From NCBI RefSeq assembly GCF_030269925.1, contig NC_085128.1, positions 4,776,501 through 4,840,500 on the forward strand: a stretch of 64,000 bases of DNA, written 5' to 3'. A program made the position numbers and the translations under genes. The stretch is from Bombyx mori (lineage: Eukaryota > Arthropoda > Insecta > Lepidoptera > Bombycidae). The notes under the pieces are model-generated. The model ran no database searches. It saw only the letters and a program-made list of their open reading frames with translations, and was not told where the DNA came from. This document shows, in pieces, positions 35,925 through 48,800 of the stretch; positions within the stretch are counted from its first letter, which is position 1; the number at the start of each line of letters is the position of its first letter.

Positions 35925-36296
35925 CACGTCCTTACGGATCCATCAGATCCAATAACCTTTTCATTAGACGCCTTCAGCTCTAACACTAGGAGTAGGCTTA
36001 GGAGCCCCGGTAACCGTACTCGTCGAACTCGACAAAAAGGTCGACGTATAACTTAACCCATGCATCAGCTCGCTGAGTTTCTCGCCGGATCTTCTCAGCA
36101 GGTCGCGATTGCGATCCGGTAGTAGATTCATTCGCGAAGCAGTTGCTCTTGAGTTGTTAGTACTCTTTCGGAGGCGCTCGGGCAGCTGTTAGCAAATCCC
36201 ACCCCTTTTGGCTGAGCCTTTGCTCGTCCACCTGTTCTGGTGAAACTGGAAAGGCCTCCGGGCCACCAGTAATACTTCAATCATAAAACATTAGGT
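35925..36296 (+). mobile_element. 3' end of the same jockey-clade LINE family as 26089-28968
   Basis: cacgtccttacggatccatc ... through the Arg-rich C-terminus, stop and 3' UTR to ccaccagtaatacttcaatcat. It matches 28584-28945 with few changes; 5'-truncated. Confidence 0.75.
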
Positions 36297-36314
36297 CGAA
36301 GTCATTTACTTTAA

Positions 36315-36445
36315 ATGTTACGTAACGGCTGTTCCACACTGAAAACTGGAACTTTGTAGCAGAAATAGACTGGATGGTGGTAAATCTCAATACTGTGCGG
36401 TGTCGATGATGGTTCTGCCCACCATGCGCTGTACTACCAGTAAAT
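36315..36445 (-). mobile_element. Decayed SINE fragment
   Basis: taacggctgttccacactg ... agcagaaatagactggatggtgg ... ctaccagtaaa; weak match. Confidence 0.35.
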
Positions 36446-36649
36446 GTAATCGCGGTAGTTTGGTATACTACTCGGAGAGTATTGTTGGTCGTTATTGGGT
36501 AATTCCCTTAACCGCTTTTTGCGATAACCACAAGAAGCGATGGCGGAGTGCTTTAGTAGATGCCGACATGAGACCGCGAAATCCGGTTAAAATCATTAAC
36601 TATTTTACAAAGCAACAATTTATATTAAGCCTTAAATTCTAGTAAAAAA

Positions 36650-37785
36650 AAAAACTAGTATGAATAATAACGATTTACCTGTAACAATTCGAATTTTACA
36701 AAAAATATTATATTATACGTATAACAAAAACGTGAAAGTACAAATTGAAATTATATAACAAGAAAACGCCATTAGTAAAGCAATTAGGAGTCTGGTTAGA
36801 ATACAAAAAAGTAGTTTTAATGGCTTGCTTAAGCTAAATTAACTAATTAAATGAGTTTTCAATATTTAATGAAATATGAAGTAGTACTTTTTTTTAAAGT
36901 TCTAAATTAAACCAAGCAATTAGAAATACGAAAAGGAAGTCGGTCGCCGACTCATGAGTTTCCTAGTAGTCAACTAACGGCTGTTATACAAACAGTAACA
37001 ATAAACAAACAACAAAGTTATAGTTTACATAATTATTCTTAGTTAATGAAACTTGAACAATCATACTCCGATCAATTTAAGTATGACATTCTAATGTTTT
37101 TTTAGATTGTTATAACTATCCATTAGGTACATATATTAGAGAATTATGGGGTATTTATATTTAATTTTCCTAAGCTGACTCATAATGTAATCCTCTATTT
37201 ATAATAGTTATAACACTGTTATACATAATATATATGCTGACTCCATAGCTGTATATAACTGCAGGTAGTCTATCCTATACGTTTTCATCAAAAAACATTT
37301 TCAACTAAGTTTCTTCTTGAAATCATCCTTTTAAGTTCATCTATCCGATGATAAAAGTGTATACACTATATATAGTGTTGTACACAGTCTAAAGTATCTT
37401 AATTCCCAAACCCGCAAGCCCTATGTTTAGGTTTCAGAGTGAACGTGCGGAGGGGAATGGTCAATAGCTCGGCGCGTGCGTAGTGTCATTTCCATCATTC
37501 ATTGCCTATGACAATTTCAACTTTAAAACATTAGAAAAAAGGTTCAGTTTTAACTATGTACATTTTGGAAAGAGCGGCGCAACAAAGGAATCTGCAAACT
37601 ATTTTCTAGAAGGATTCTGAAAATTTTATATCTTTATTTTTCCAACTGTGGCGTCAGGGCGCATTTTGAGTTCACATCACAATTGCCCTGTCTACTAACA
37701 TCGTGCCTATTTTTACAGCGATGTTATTGTTTTTAATTGTGTCTTTGATCTTATGTTTTAAAATCGTTGGCATAGATTTGAATTT
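36650..37785. other. Intergenic AT-rich DNA
   Basis: No feature supported. Confidence 0.5.
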
Positions 37786-38033
37786 TTTATTATTATTGAT
37801 TAGTTGGGTGGAAGATCTCACAGCCCACCTGATATTAAGCGGTTACTAGAGCCCATAGATATTTACGGCGTAAATGCGCCACCCACCTTGAGACATAAGT
37901 TCTAAAAGGTCTCAGTATAGTTACAACCGCTGCCCCACCCTTCAAACCGAAACGCATTACTGCTTCACGGCAAAAATAGGCAGGGTGATGGTACCTACCC
38001 GCGCCGACTCATAAGATGTCCTACCACCAGTAA
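37786..38033 (-). mobile_element. SINE body
   Basis: attgattagttgggtggaag to ctaccaccagtaa, nearly complete. Confidence 0.65.
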
Positions 38034-38654
38034 TTAATTTAAAAAAGATTAATAACCTCTTAAAACACCGTATAGCTCATAACTTCATTTGCCCACTGAA
38101 GGAAATTACAAAAAACCTTAGATGGATTGATTTCCTGATTTTTTTTAGGAAATTAAAAGTATCACTACAATTATTCAGACACCTCTTAGTTCCACAATTT
38201 CTACGTTCGTTTTTACAGACAGATCATCTATATCTCTTTAGAATTAAAATATCCTATTGCCATATTCATATAATAAACATAAATTCACGAATATATTATC
38301 TGTAATATTATACTATATTATATATAATTATATACTTTGGGACCATCGAGTTATCTTTAATGTATTCTTTTGTTAATCCTTAACACAGCAGGTTTATCGA
38401 CAATATAGTCTGCTTATTGTGTTTCCTTCTTATTTATTCTCCGGACCAATTCTCAAAACTCGAGCACACGAGATTGGATCTGGCGAGTATCCAATAAATG
38501 TCAACAAACAACTATGCTTCCCAGACGTTCGTAATGTGACAATATAATTAAAACAGACCGGGACATGGCAATGACAGATTTCGCTCGGACTTAAAAACGG
38601 CGCGATGACATCAACATCACGAATGTGACTAATGCATGCATTAACGGCTTATTT

Positions 38655-38899
38655 ACTGGTGGTAGGACGTCTTGTGAGTCCGCACGGGTAGGTACCACCA
38701 CCCCGCCTATTTTCTACCGTGAAGCAGTAATGCGTTTCGGTTTGAAGGGTGAGGCAGTCGTAGTAACTATTCTGGGATCTTAGAACTTGTATCTCAAGGT
38801 GGGTGGCGCATTTACGTTGTAAATGTCTATGGGCTCCAGTAACCATTTAAAACCAGGTGGGCTGTGAGCTCGTTCACCCATCTAAGCAATAACAAAAAA
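38655..38899 (+). mobile_element. SINE body
   Basis: actggtggtaggacgtcttg to catctaagcaataac plus A run. Confidence 0.65.
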
Positions 38900-39419
38900 A
38901 AAGCTGAGGGATATTAGTTTTAATTACAACTTAGTGTTAATTTTCAGCTATTCAAATACATCCACATTATTGACTACTTGTAAGCCCCGTACTTTTTTAA
39001 ATTTTGGTTTTAAATCTGGACAGAAATTTTGGTTTTGACACTGGACAGAACCAGCCAATATTCGTCGTAATAGACGTCAGTGTGATCACTGGATCCGCCC
39101 AAGCTCTACCCCAAAGTGACTTCAGTTTAGGGGTCCTTTAGGACTATTAACTACAGATTAATAATTTTACGAATTCGTTTTCCTCACTTTTAAGTTAGAC
39201 TTAATTTCATTTTTCATTATTCATTTCATTACATTTTTTCTACCCTCAAATAGTTTTATAGTTTGTTTAATAATCCGAGAGTTTTATTAAACCTAGTAAT
39301 ACAGGTAACAATATGCATTTTTTTTCATAATTAAATTACTTGTATTTAACCATCGTCTTCACCGTGCAGTACGTACATAAATTTTGTTACAACCATAGTA
39401 ATGCCAAATCTCAATTTTT

Positions 39420-39778
39420 AGGTCCGCAGGCAGGTACCGCATACAGGTAAAAAAATCTAACGAAGCACGTACTTAATAAATGCTCTCAAATGACTTCCAC
39501 AATGAAGGAATAATATCGTGTAATAAAAATCAAAACCGCAAAAATGAAAAGTTGTGTTATTACTGGTGGCTTGTGAGCCCGTCCGAATAGGTACTACCAT
39601 TCTGCCTATTTTTGCCGTAAAGCAGCAATGCGTTTCGCTTTGAAGGGTGGGGCAGCTGTTTTACTATAAAAAAGAGACTTAGAATTCGAGTCTTCCACTT
39701 ATGTAACTACTTAATACCAGGTGGGCCGTGAGCACGTTCACCATTCTAAGAAATAAATAAAAAACGATTTAATGTAAT
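39420..39778 (+). mobile_element. SINE, nearly full length, head truncated
   Basis: Begins in the ccgcaggcaggtaccg segment after the B box, then the body with deletions. The A-rich tail forms one arm of a perfect palindrome. Confidence 0.6.
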
Positions 39779-39814
39779 GTTAGGTACATTACATTAAATC
39801 GTTTTTTATTTATT
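39752..39814. repeat. Perfect 28-bp palindrome with 7-nt loop
   Basis: Arm 39752-39779 (aataaataaaaaacgattta...) is the exact complement of 39787-39814; loop ttaggta. The left arm is the tail of a SINE. Confidence 0.9.
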
Positions 39815-39970
39815 CAAATATCAATTTTACCTTTCCCTGATTTTTTTTCAGCTCTCTTTGATAGATAACTACAGTGAAATGCTTTTCAATAAAAAGCTAA
39901 GTTGGGCCCTGTCAAAAAAGTACACCTAGAAAATGTCTCATAATTTCCGCATGTAATGGTTACATTCTGG

Positions 39971-40209
39971 CTGGTGGTAGGACCTCTTGTGAGTCCGCGC
40001 GGGTAGGTATCTATAACCTGCATATTTCTGCCGTGAAGCAGTAATGCGTTTCGGTTTGAAGGGTGGGGCAGACGTTGTAACTATACTGAGACCTTAGAAC
40101 TTATATCTCAAGGTGGGTGGCGCATTTACGTTGTAGATGTCTATGGGCTACAGTAACCACTTAACACCAGGTGGGCTGTGAGCTCGTCTACCCATCTAAG
40201 CAATAAAAA
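39971..40209 (+). mobile_element. SINE body
   Basis: ctggtggtaggacctcttgtg to catctaagcaataaaaaa; close to consensus. Confidence 0.7.
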
Positions 40210-40955
40210 ATCAATATCCCAGCAAACACTTATCACTTCTGATACGAAAATGGCTTGAATCACCATTTCGTTCTTACGTAACTATTCCAATAACGTTAGC
40301 GCACTCGAAAAAAGAATGGTAAATTTGGATAGCGGCGTTAAAGTTGAATTCATAATTAAAAGCTCTTAAAAGTTCATGCATTAAAAAAAACTATCATCAG
40401 TAGCCACTGATAGGATAACGATGTGGTAAGTGTATCAACGATACTGAAGAACCTTAAGTATGCATACTTCATATTTTTTATATGGAATCAACGAATGATA
40501 ATTGTTATCGACGGGTCATTAACACTTCATGCGTAACCACATACAAAAACAGGTCGTTGAGTTTATCTAGAGTGATTAGGTAATTTTAAGATTGTTTATT
40601 TAAGTAAACAATGAACTTACCAATTTACCCTGATGAAACATTACATATTTTCGTGAATTAATTTCTATTGTTGCTGTGAAAAGTGAGTTAAAGCCATTGA
40701 CATTCTTCCGTCAGGGGGAAGACCAATATCGGAATGTATAATTTTTATAATAAACTAATACAGGAATATCTTTTCGTTGCGTCATATCCGGAGATACCGG
40801 TCTAGGTATTTTTGTTTCAAAAAGAAGAGGCAACTTCTGAACATCGAAGACAGGCGGGAAAGATCATCATCGTCTCCCCGTTAAAAAGCATACGCCGGTC
40901 TTAAGCATGCATACATTCCCTATGCTTACGTCATGCTAAGATCTTTGGATAGAAA

Positions 40956-41235
40956 TCTATATTATATAAAAATGAATTGCTGTTCGTTAGTAAAACTTGA
41001 AGTAGTAGTAGTAGTACGTTAGTAAGTCTTGAATTATTTGTGGAAGTCCAGAGAAGGTTTAAAAGGTAGATAAATATGAAAATGTTCGGAATTAAATAAA
41101 AATAACAATTTTGTTTTCCCTTCGATGTGCCCCCGTCGGACGGATTTCTTTTGTTTGTTTTAAGTTTATTTTATACAAAAGTTTAGCTCTTTTATTTATC
41201 GATTGAGGCACTACGAAGTCTGCCGGGTCAGCTAG
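40956..41235 (+). mobile_element. Non-autonomous Helitron (tatataaaaatgaattg type)
   Basis: Starts TC (TCTATATTATATAAAAATG) after A and ends gggtcagCTAG before T, the Helitron rule of insertion between A and T. A related 5' half is at 767-975. Internally it carries a short agtagtagtagt expansion. Confidence 0.8.
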
Positions 41236-41496
41236 TACCCAATAAAATATTGCATTGTACGCAACGAATTGAATAGCGTGAAAACATTTACAAGCTGCAC
41301 CGCGTTCGTGCATCGATCTGTATGTCCTAGTTGCAGGTCAAGCCAACGTCCCTCACCTCTGTAGAGTTTCATTCACCGGTCGTTGCACGAGATAGGTACT
41401 GGCATGACGTAAACGAGTAAAACAAAATCTCAAAACGACGAACATAATAAAATACGTTTTAAAAGTTTTCCATAGTTGCAATGTTTTTGACGTAAC

Positions 41497-41935
41497 ATTT
41501 TTTTTTATTACTTAGATGGCTGGACGAGCTCACAGCCCATCTGGTTTTAAGTGGTTACAGGAGCCCATAGACATCTACAAAGTAAATGCGCCACTCACAT
41601 TCAGATATAAAGTTCTAAGATCTCAAGTATAGTTAGAACGGCTGCCCCACCCTTCAAACCGAAACGCATTACTGCTTCACGGCAGAAATAGGCGGGGCGG
41701 TGGTACCTACTCGTGCGGACTCACAAGAGGTCCTACCACCAGTAATTACGCAAATTATAATTTTGCGGGTTTGATTTTTATTACACGATGTTATTCCTTC
41801 ACCGTGAAAGTCAATCGTGAACAATTGTTGAGTTCGTATTTAATTAGAAAAATTGGTATCTGCCTGAGATTCGAACACCGGTGCACCGCTCAACGAGTAT
41901 GCACCGGACGTCTTAACCTTTAGGCCACGACGACT
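41497..41935 (-). mobile_element. Full-length tRNA-headed SINE
   Basis: Reverse orientation. The head at 41855-41935 shows a B-box-like ggtgttcgaatc and gtggcctaaaggttaag on the minus strand. The tail is the T-run at 41497-41507. Confidence 0.75.
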
Positions 41936-42751
41936 TCAAAAACACACGACGACGACATCACATACCTACCTACATTTTTTAGAACGTAATAAAGCTAGAT
42001 ATTGTAATTTTTATTTATTTATTAGGTACATATATACTAGGAGGACGACTTCACAGTTGTAGTGTTAAGTGAGTGTACGATGTTCAATGTTTGCAGAAAT
42101 AGTCTGTCTTTAGACCAGATAGACTTTGATGATGGCTTACAAAATTCCCTGCGATTGGAAAATAGGTACGCAAAATTATCATTTGTCTTGGTTTAATATT
42201 AATTACACGTTGTTATTGTGGAGTCGATCAAGAACACTGGCTAAAGTTGCATCACTTAACACAACCGTTGCCTTATCCTTTCGATCTAAACGACTTCCCT
42301 TCTTCTGCATTTTACTTAGGAACCCATTTGCAAATGTTGATTATTTGTACCACTTATTTGCCTTTCGCAAACGAGCAAATGTGCTAAGGTAAATATAATC
42401 CGGTCACATTACAGTTATTAAATATTAATATTGATGATATCAGTTATCAAATAAAAAACAGGATCGAGATTGAGAATACCCTCTTCTGATAAAAATATGT
42501 ACTTATATGTGAATAAGGTGAATTTCTTTCGAAGCCGTGACAAAATTACAATTTCGAAAACGCCATAAGCAGCGATCGATCTCGAACAATTAGGATGCTG
42601 GTAGTCACCAAATCTAATCCGTTGTTCCGGTTTGAAGGGTGGGGCAACCTTTGTCACAATACCATTTTGACTTCGACCACGCGTTTTAAGCGATAGTCGC
42701 ACTCAGACTGATATCTCTAAACTTCTATAAGCTTAACTTTAACTTCCTGTA

Positions 42752-42993
42752 CCCCGGTCACCGTTCTCGTCGAACCCGTCGACGAGTAAATTAACCCTCA
42801 GACACAGCCCACTGAGTTTCTCGCCGGATCTTCTCAGTGGGTCGCGTTTCCGATCCGGTGGTAGATTCTGCGAAGCACGGCTCTTGCTAGGGTTCGTGTT
42901 AGCAACATCGTCAGGTTTGAGCCCCGTGAGCTCACCTACTAGTTAATGTTACGCTGGACTAGCCTCTCAAGGCTACCACCAGCTTACCTAGGG
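42752..42993 (+). mobile_element. Jockey-clade LINE tail (second subfamily)
   Basis: cccggtcaccgttctcgtcg, stop, then cccactgagtttctcgccgg ... gaagcacggctcttgctagg ... agcctctcaaggctacc. Confidence 0.65.
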
Positions 42994-43450
42994 AAAAAAA
43001 ACCTCTAACCACTTAACACCAGATTCACCATCAACCACTTCCAGGTCGCTCGGCTGGATATCGTAGTAATTAAAAAATTGCAATAATTTATCTTACATCC
43101 ATCATGACATGCGGGGAATTTGCAGATTTAAAATCACTATACAGCTACTTATTCTGTGCGATTACAGAGCTTTGAATGCATATAAATTACTTAAGTACTA
43201 GTTTAACACTTACAAATTGAAATCAAATGTCATTACTTATCGACTTCTTACAGAAACTTCGGTATCCTGGCTTCAGATCGGACTCGCAGGCTTTGACTAG
43301 GCTAGCACTAATCTCTACTGAAGAAATATGTTGGTATAATTAACATATCTTGAAAATATATTTAGGGTCAAAATAAAACAAACAACAGTATGGACAATTA
43401 TATGATAGTATATTTACTTAGTATATTAAGAAATCATCCTAGTGTTTTAA

Positions 43451-43872
43451 GTCGTCGTGGCCTAAAGGATAAGACGACCGATGCATTCGTATGTACCGGT
43501 GTTCGGTTCCCGCAGGCGGGTACCGATTTTTCTAATTAATTACGTACTCAACAAATGTTCACGATTGATCTCCACGGTGAAGGAATAACATCGTGTAATA
43601 AATATCAAACCCACAAATTATAATTTGCGTAATTGCTGGTGGTAGGACCTCTTGTGAGTCTGCGCGGGTAGGTACCACCACCCTGCCTATTTCTGCCGTG
43701 AAGCAGCAATGCGTTTCGGTTTAAAGGGTTAGGCAGCCGCTGTAACTAACTATACTTGAGGACTTAGAACTTATATCTCAAGGTGGGTGTCGCATTTACG
43801 TTGTAGATGTCTATGGGCTCTTAACACCAGGTGGGCTGTAAGCTCGTGTAACCCATCTAAGAAATAAATAAT
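43451..43872 (+). mobile_element. Full-length tRNA-headed SINE (Bm1-type by recall)
   Basis: The head gtcgtcgtggcctaaaggat (A-box like) and ggtgttcggttcccg (B-box like) looks tRNA-derived. A middle block follows (ttcacgattgatctccacgg), then the common body ctggtggtaggacctcttg to cccatctaag and a short A-rich tail. All other copies of this family in the window except 41497-41935 lack the head. Confidence 0.75.
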
Positions 43873-44390
43873 AATTTTCTAAATCAATATCATTGATGAA
43901 ACATTACTTCATATATAATTACTTTGTTAGGACGCGGTACAATCCATACTTCAGAAATTTTAAGATTTTTATTTATTACACATCTTTTACATTTCCAAAA
44001 ATAATAGCTATTTTTACATTAATTGTATTGCTATCTTAAAAGCGGGTAATTACAGTAGTAGCTAAAAGCATTACTTGTTAATAACAAATACAAAATACGA
44101 GTCGCTAAAATAAATCTTAAGGTACAATTATATTATTCATCCATTTACAAGTTACATTACATTATTAATAAGATTTTTTTTTGTGTTCAGAATAAGAAAA
44201 CACATTCGACTAAAAGGTGACAAAAAAAATATGATTTGCTGATCATACGCAAAACTGAAATATATAATAAATAATAACTGGGAACAAATCACGAATAGCC
44301 GTCGGGCTCCAAATTAGGATTCCCTTTGCCTGTGTTATGGGTACCAGACTACATTGTACATAGATACTTATATACGTTTAAATATATGCA

Positions 44391-44595
44391 TCACTACATA
44401 TGTTAAAACAAAGTCGCTTTCTCTGTCCCTATGTACGCTTAAATCTTTAAAACTACGCAACGGATTTTTATGCGGTTTTTTTAATAAATAGAGTGATTGA
44501 AGAGGAAGGTTTATATGTATAATAACATCCATTAAATAGTGGAGAAATCAATAGTAAATTACAGTTTCCGAAGCGAAGCGAGGGCGGGTCGCTAG
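44391..44595 (+). mobile_element. Non-autonomous Helitron (tcactacata type)
   Basis: TCACTACATATG ... gggtcgCTAG between A (44390) and T (44596); has a short deletion near the 5' end relative to the other two copies. Confidence 0.8.
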
Positions 44596-44644
44596 TATAT
44601 AGATAATAAACACACGAACAACGAGCAGACAAACTTGTTCATCA

Positions 44645-44735
44645 CACGAATGTTTGTCCGGTGTGGGAATCGAACCCACGACCCTCGGCGCAACAGTCAG
44701 AGGATGCTAACTACTGCACTGAACCGAGCCAGTCA
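44645..44735 (-). mobile_element. tRNA-derived SINE head, second type
   Basis: On the minus strand ggctcggttcagtgcagtag (A-box region) and gtgggttcgattcccac (perfect B box). No acceptor-stem pairing over a full tRNA length, so it is a retroposed head rather than a gene. Confidence 0.5.
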
Positions 44736-44788
44736 AAATATACGCAATGCGTATATGTAGTTACAATATAAATTTTATAGTATTTTGT

Positions 44789-44902
44789 AGGCAGCGGCTT
44801 AGCTCTGCCCCTGGCATCGCTGAAGTCCATGGCCGACGGTTACCACTCACCATCAGGTGGGCCGTGCGCTCGTCTGCCTACAATGGCAATTAAAAAAAAA
44901 GA
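44789..44902 (+). mobile_element. LINE tail, third family
   Basis: taggcagcggcttagctctgc ... catggccgacggttaccac ... tgcctacaatggcaattaaaaaaaaa. Confidence 0.55.
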
Positions 44903-45007
44903 GTATAGTTGTAAGTTTTCTAACTGTAAATTGGTTTAATAAGTGCATTTCATTATTTTTATTTGACGATCTCGGACGTTTCGAATAGACGTGTGCTTGA
45001 TTACAGA

Positions 45008-45196
45008 CTAGAAAACCGGTCACCGTCCTCGGTAAACTAACCCATAGACACAGCCCACTGAGTTTCTAGCCGGATCTTCTCAGTGGTTCGCGATTCCGAT
45101 CCGTAGCGATTCAGCGAAGCACTGCTCTTGCTAGGGACGATGATGTTAGCAAAGTATCCCAGGCTGAGCCCAGTGAGCTCGCCTACACGTTCGATT
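45008..45196 (+). mobile_element. Jockey-clade LINE tail
   Basis: gactagaaaaccggtcaccg ... cactgagtttctagccggat ... gcactgctcttgctaggg. Confidence 0.55.
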
Positions 45197-45731
45197 AAAA
45201 TCAAAGACTAATTACACAATCACATAAACATTTGCCACTACATCTATTATAATTCTTTGTCTCATTAAAATATAGTTTTTGTTTTTTTTTCCGGACTGTT
45301 ACAAACGAGTCTAACAACACTGCACAAACAAACTGTATTGTCTATTTTCTCTTCACTGTTATTCGAACGACGTCAATACGTGGGTAATTTAGCAACTTAT
45401 ATTTATGTAAATCATTTTGATGCCATATTAAAAATAAAAATCTAAAAGTAACTTAACAAATTAACGTTAAACGTTTAGTAAAAATGTTATCTCTAAATTA
45501 TTTCCATTCCCTCATTCATGTATACTAACAATAACGCGATTTATAATATTTAACTTCCACCATGGCCCTAATAACACACTCACTAGCTTAAAAACCGATT
45601 AAAAAAATGCAATAAAAAGTATCGATAACTTATAATCGATTATCGTTCCACGTATAACATCGCTACATCCCTAGTAGGTAGGGGCGGCGCTACGGTGTTT
45701 GTTTGGCGAGGTGTTGTTTGAAAAGCAACAG

Positions 45732-45821
45732 CTAATAACGGTGTCTGCTGGGATACATGTTCGGGTTCTGGTTGGACTGCTGCACCGGGTAGCCCTGGGT
45801 TATGCTGCCGGGCTTTGGACC
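45732..45821 (-). CDS. Gps2: GPS2 terminal exon 9
   Basis: GPKPGSITQGYPVQQSNQ then NPNMYPSRHRY and TAG. Acceptor ATTTCAG. The QNP-aromatic ending matches the vertebrate GPS2 C-terminus. Confidence 0.82.
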   Translation of the reverse strand, partial: GPKPGSITQGYPVQQSNQNPNMYPSRHRY

Positions 45822-48800
45822 CTGAAATCATCGAAAATAAATTTCTATACTTACAAACTATTATTATTATTATAGTATTTGGACCTGGCCCATGAGACTG
45901 CAGCCATATGGCATTTTGATTCAACCATAATTTACCTGTAGTCGGTACACGGTTTGACAGCAAAGTTTCAACCTAGGGCTAGGGGCTTTGTACAGAATGC
46001 AGTATTATTATCATTATTAATATACAGCTACCGTAGCTAGGGGCAATGAAAAAAAAACTTAATTTTCATGTAAATTAAATTCTCACTTCGCAAAGCTGTT
46101 TTGATCTATAAGATATATATTTTTGATATATTTGATATATAGGAAGTTTTGATGTATATGTCGCATCTGGACACGACAAACGAAATGAAAGCGCGCCATC
46201 TAGTGTGTGTGAGCCGCAACTACTCGTCAAACGTCGGCTCACTTCGGGTGGTGTGCATAGGCAGAGTCGAGATGTCATCGCTCGAGTGGAATCAAGACAC
46301 ATTCGTTGCCTGACTCATAGACAATACATATAAATTAGTTATACATAAGCAACTCAAGCACCTCACAAAAATGTTTACGGGCGTCGGCCACTAGATGGCT
46401 TCGCTTCGATTAGTTTCTCATTGCTCTTGTAGATGGCAGTAACAACCTACCCTATATTTTATTTTTAATAAAGGATTTTGTAAATTTTCAGAAACCAAAA
46501 ACTTGATAAAATTTAATCAATTTGTCTATAACAAACAAAGACTTGTTTTTAATTTCAATTTTTTTTTTATTTCTGTGTTAAGTTATGCAATAATTAAATT
46601 TATTTTTATTTATTTTCGGGCTGGGGGCTGAACCTCGTACGAGGTCCCCGCGCCTAGGGGGCGCGCGGGGTATGTGGCCCTCCCGCACTAAACGACCCCC
46701 CGTGCAATAATTAAATGCCCTAACTTTAACAACATATAAGTTTAGGGGCATCCGCTACAAGATGTCGTTAGTTTCCATTCAAAAAAGTATTCATCATAAA
46801 GTATCGCAGTTTCAGGACCCTGGCCTGATTTAGGAAGAATGAAGATGTCTCGGAACTGTCATCGCTTCGCGCTGCGCAAATTCTTTGCAAGACTACTAAC
46901 CTTGCGCTCATAATTAAAAAAATAATGAAGATACCGGTCCATTCTGCGACATATAAAAGCTATATTGATCGACTCACGTTTATCGGCATTGTACACACCT
47001 GCATATTGTTATGCTGCTGGGGGTGGATGGACAGGTGTCTGCTGACCGGCGGCTGGTAGGCGACGCCGCTGCTCACGGACGGGTGGGCGTCGCTCAGCCC
47101 GATTAGAACTTGAGGTTGCTGAATAGGAAATTTTCAAGATTTCAAATACACAAGAGTAAAGTTAGCTGAATCGTGCTTTTATTATTTGGCGGCAGGAACA
47201 AATAAACAACACCCCCGCAACTGGTGTAGGGATATATAAATACAGTCAAAATCTGTTATAACGACATCGAAGGGACTGCTCATATTCAGTCGTAAAAACC
47301 GATAGTCGTAACAACCGGTGATGTTTAATGTGTATCGTGCAAGTACAAACAAATCGATAGGGAATTATTGGAAAAATATATTTACATAATACGCGATTTT
47401 TCTTCAATATTAATTTGTTTTCTTTTTCTTTGCGACATTTTGAAAGTTTCACGAATAACTCCACAAAGTTTTGATGCGTCTTGTGTATAGATAAGTAACA
47501 AACTAACTGAATAGATATGAAGAAGCGGACTTTGACTCTACTGCATGCACGTGTTTTTTTTCTAAGAATTAGAAAAGACCCTACACTAAACTAAATCCTA
47601 TTGTTTTCTTTCCTGATTTTAATAGCCATTGAAGACAGATGTGGATACCTATTCAAATTGTTTACAATACAGCTTAGCCGGTCGTTCTAAGAGATCTAAT
47701 TCTCCGAAATATTAGTTAAATGTGGTCGTTTTATGAGGTATGTCGTTATAAGCAATGTCGTATAAAGCAATGTTTTTAATAAGGCGGTCATATAGCATTC
47801 AGCCGGGACCTTTTTTCTAGGTTATTATAACCGGCATGTTGTTCTAAACGATGTCGCAGTAAACGGTTTTGACTGTATTAGCCTATCCATTAAGTACATG
47901 TATTTGCTACATGGATACCAAGTTTCAAGTCAGTCGGATGCATGGTTCAGTAGTTATAACGGAACATCCGTAAAAACCACTGTAAATTTATATATTAGTA
48001 TAGAAGACACCAACTAACCCGGCAAACGTTTTCCATATAAATTATTTATAGGAAAGATAAATAGCCTAGATACCGACGGCAGCGCAATCTGCCGGACCGA
48101 TTTGTGAATCTAAGCCATCTAGGGCGCCACCCAAACGTATACAAAAAAAATTTATTTAAATCGGTCCAGCCGTTTAGAAGTTACACACGTACAGTAGAAT
48201 TTTGTAAATAAAGATACTGGTTAGGTGCTGCGATGACCTGAGGAGAGCCGAAGACCGGGCTTAGTGATGTGGATTGGGACAGGCCTATGTCCAGCAGTGG
48301 ACGACTGTAGACGATGATGATGATGATGATGATTATTATATTTATATTAAATTTTAAAACCGCGCGAATCTTGTCGAGCGACGTCAGACAGCACCTACGC
48401 GTTTGGGGATTTCCGATTTGGCCCGAAGACGCTCGCGTGCGACTTGAAGTGCCAGTGTAGCACGCTACATTTTGAAAAAAAATATTCTACGTAAACTGTT
48501 AGGCTTGAGAGGCTATGGCGTAACCGAGCGAGCATGCTCATTACAAACACTTTACACGGACTATTTGGCGAGAACACGAGAAGTGAAGTTGTGTGATTTG
48601 TTTTATTTTGTTAATTTAGTGTTTCTTCAGGTTTAAATGTGTAATAACGGTGGTTTATATTAACTGTTTAATATCTGTGAAAGTGCACAAATGTGAGTAA
48701 ATGAAACGAAGCCGCTGGACGTAACTTCTCGGGATCCTCCCAAAAAGTCCACTGAAAAAATCTCAGTAAATGACCACCATTTTACTGAGATTATATTTCA

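Noticed and set aside
41855..41935. Possible tRNA gene (A and B boxes)
   Set aside because: No cloverleaf with a proper acceptor stem; it is continuous with a SINE body and repeated at 43451.
44655..44730. Possible tRNA gene with perfect B box on the minus strand
   Set aside because: No matched acceptor stem and a similar mutated copy at 34100; interpreted as a retroposed SINE head.
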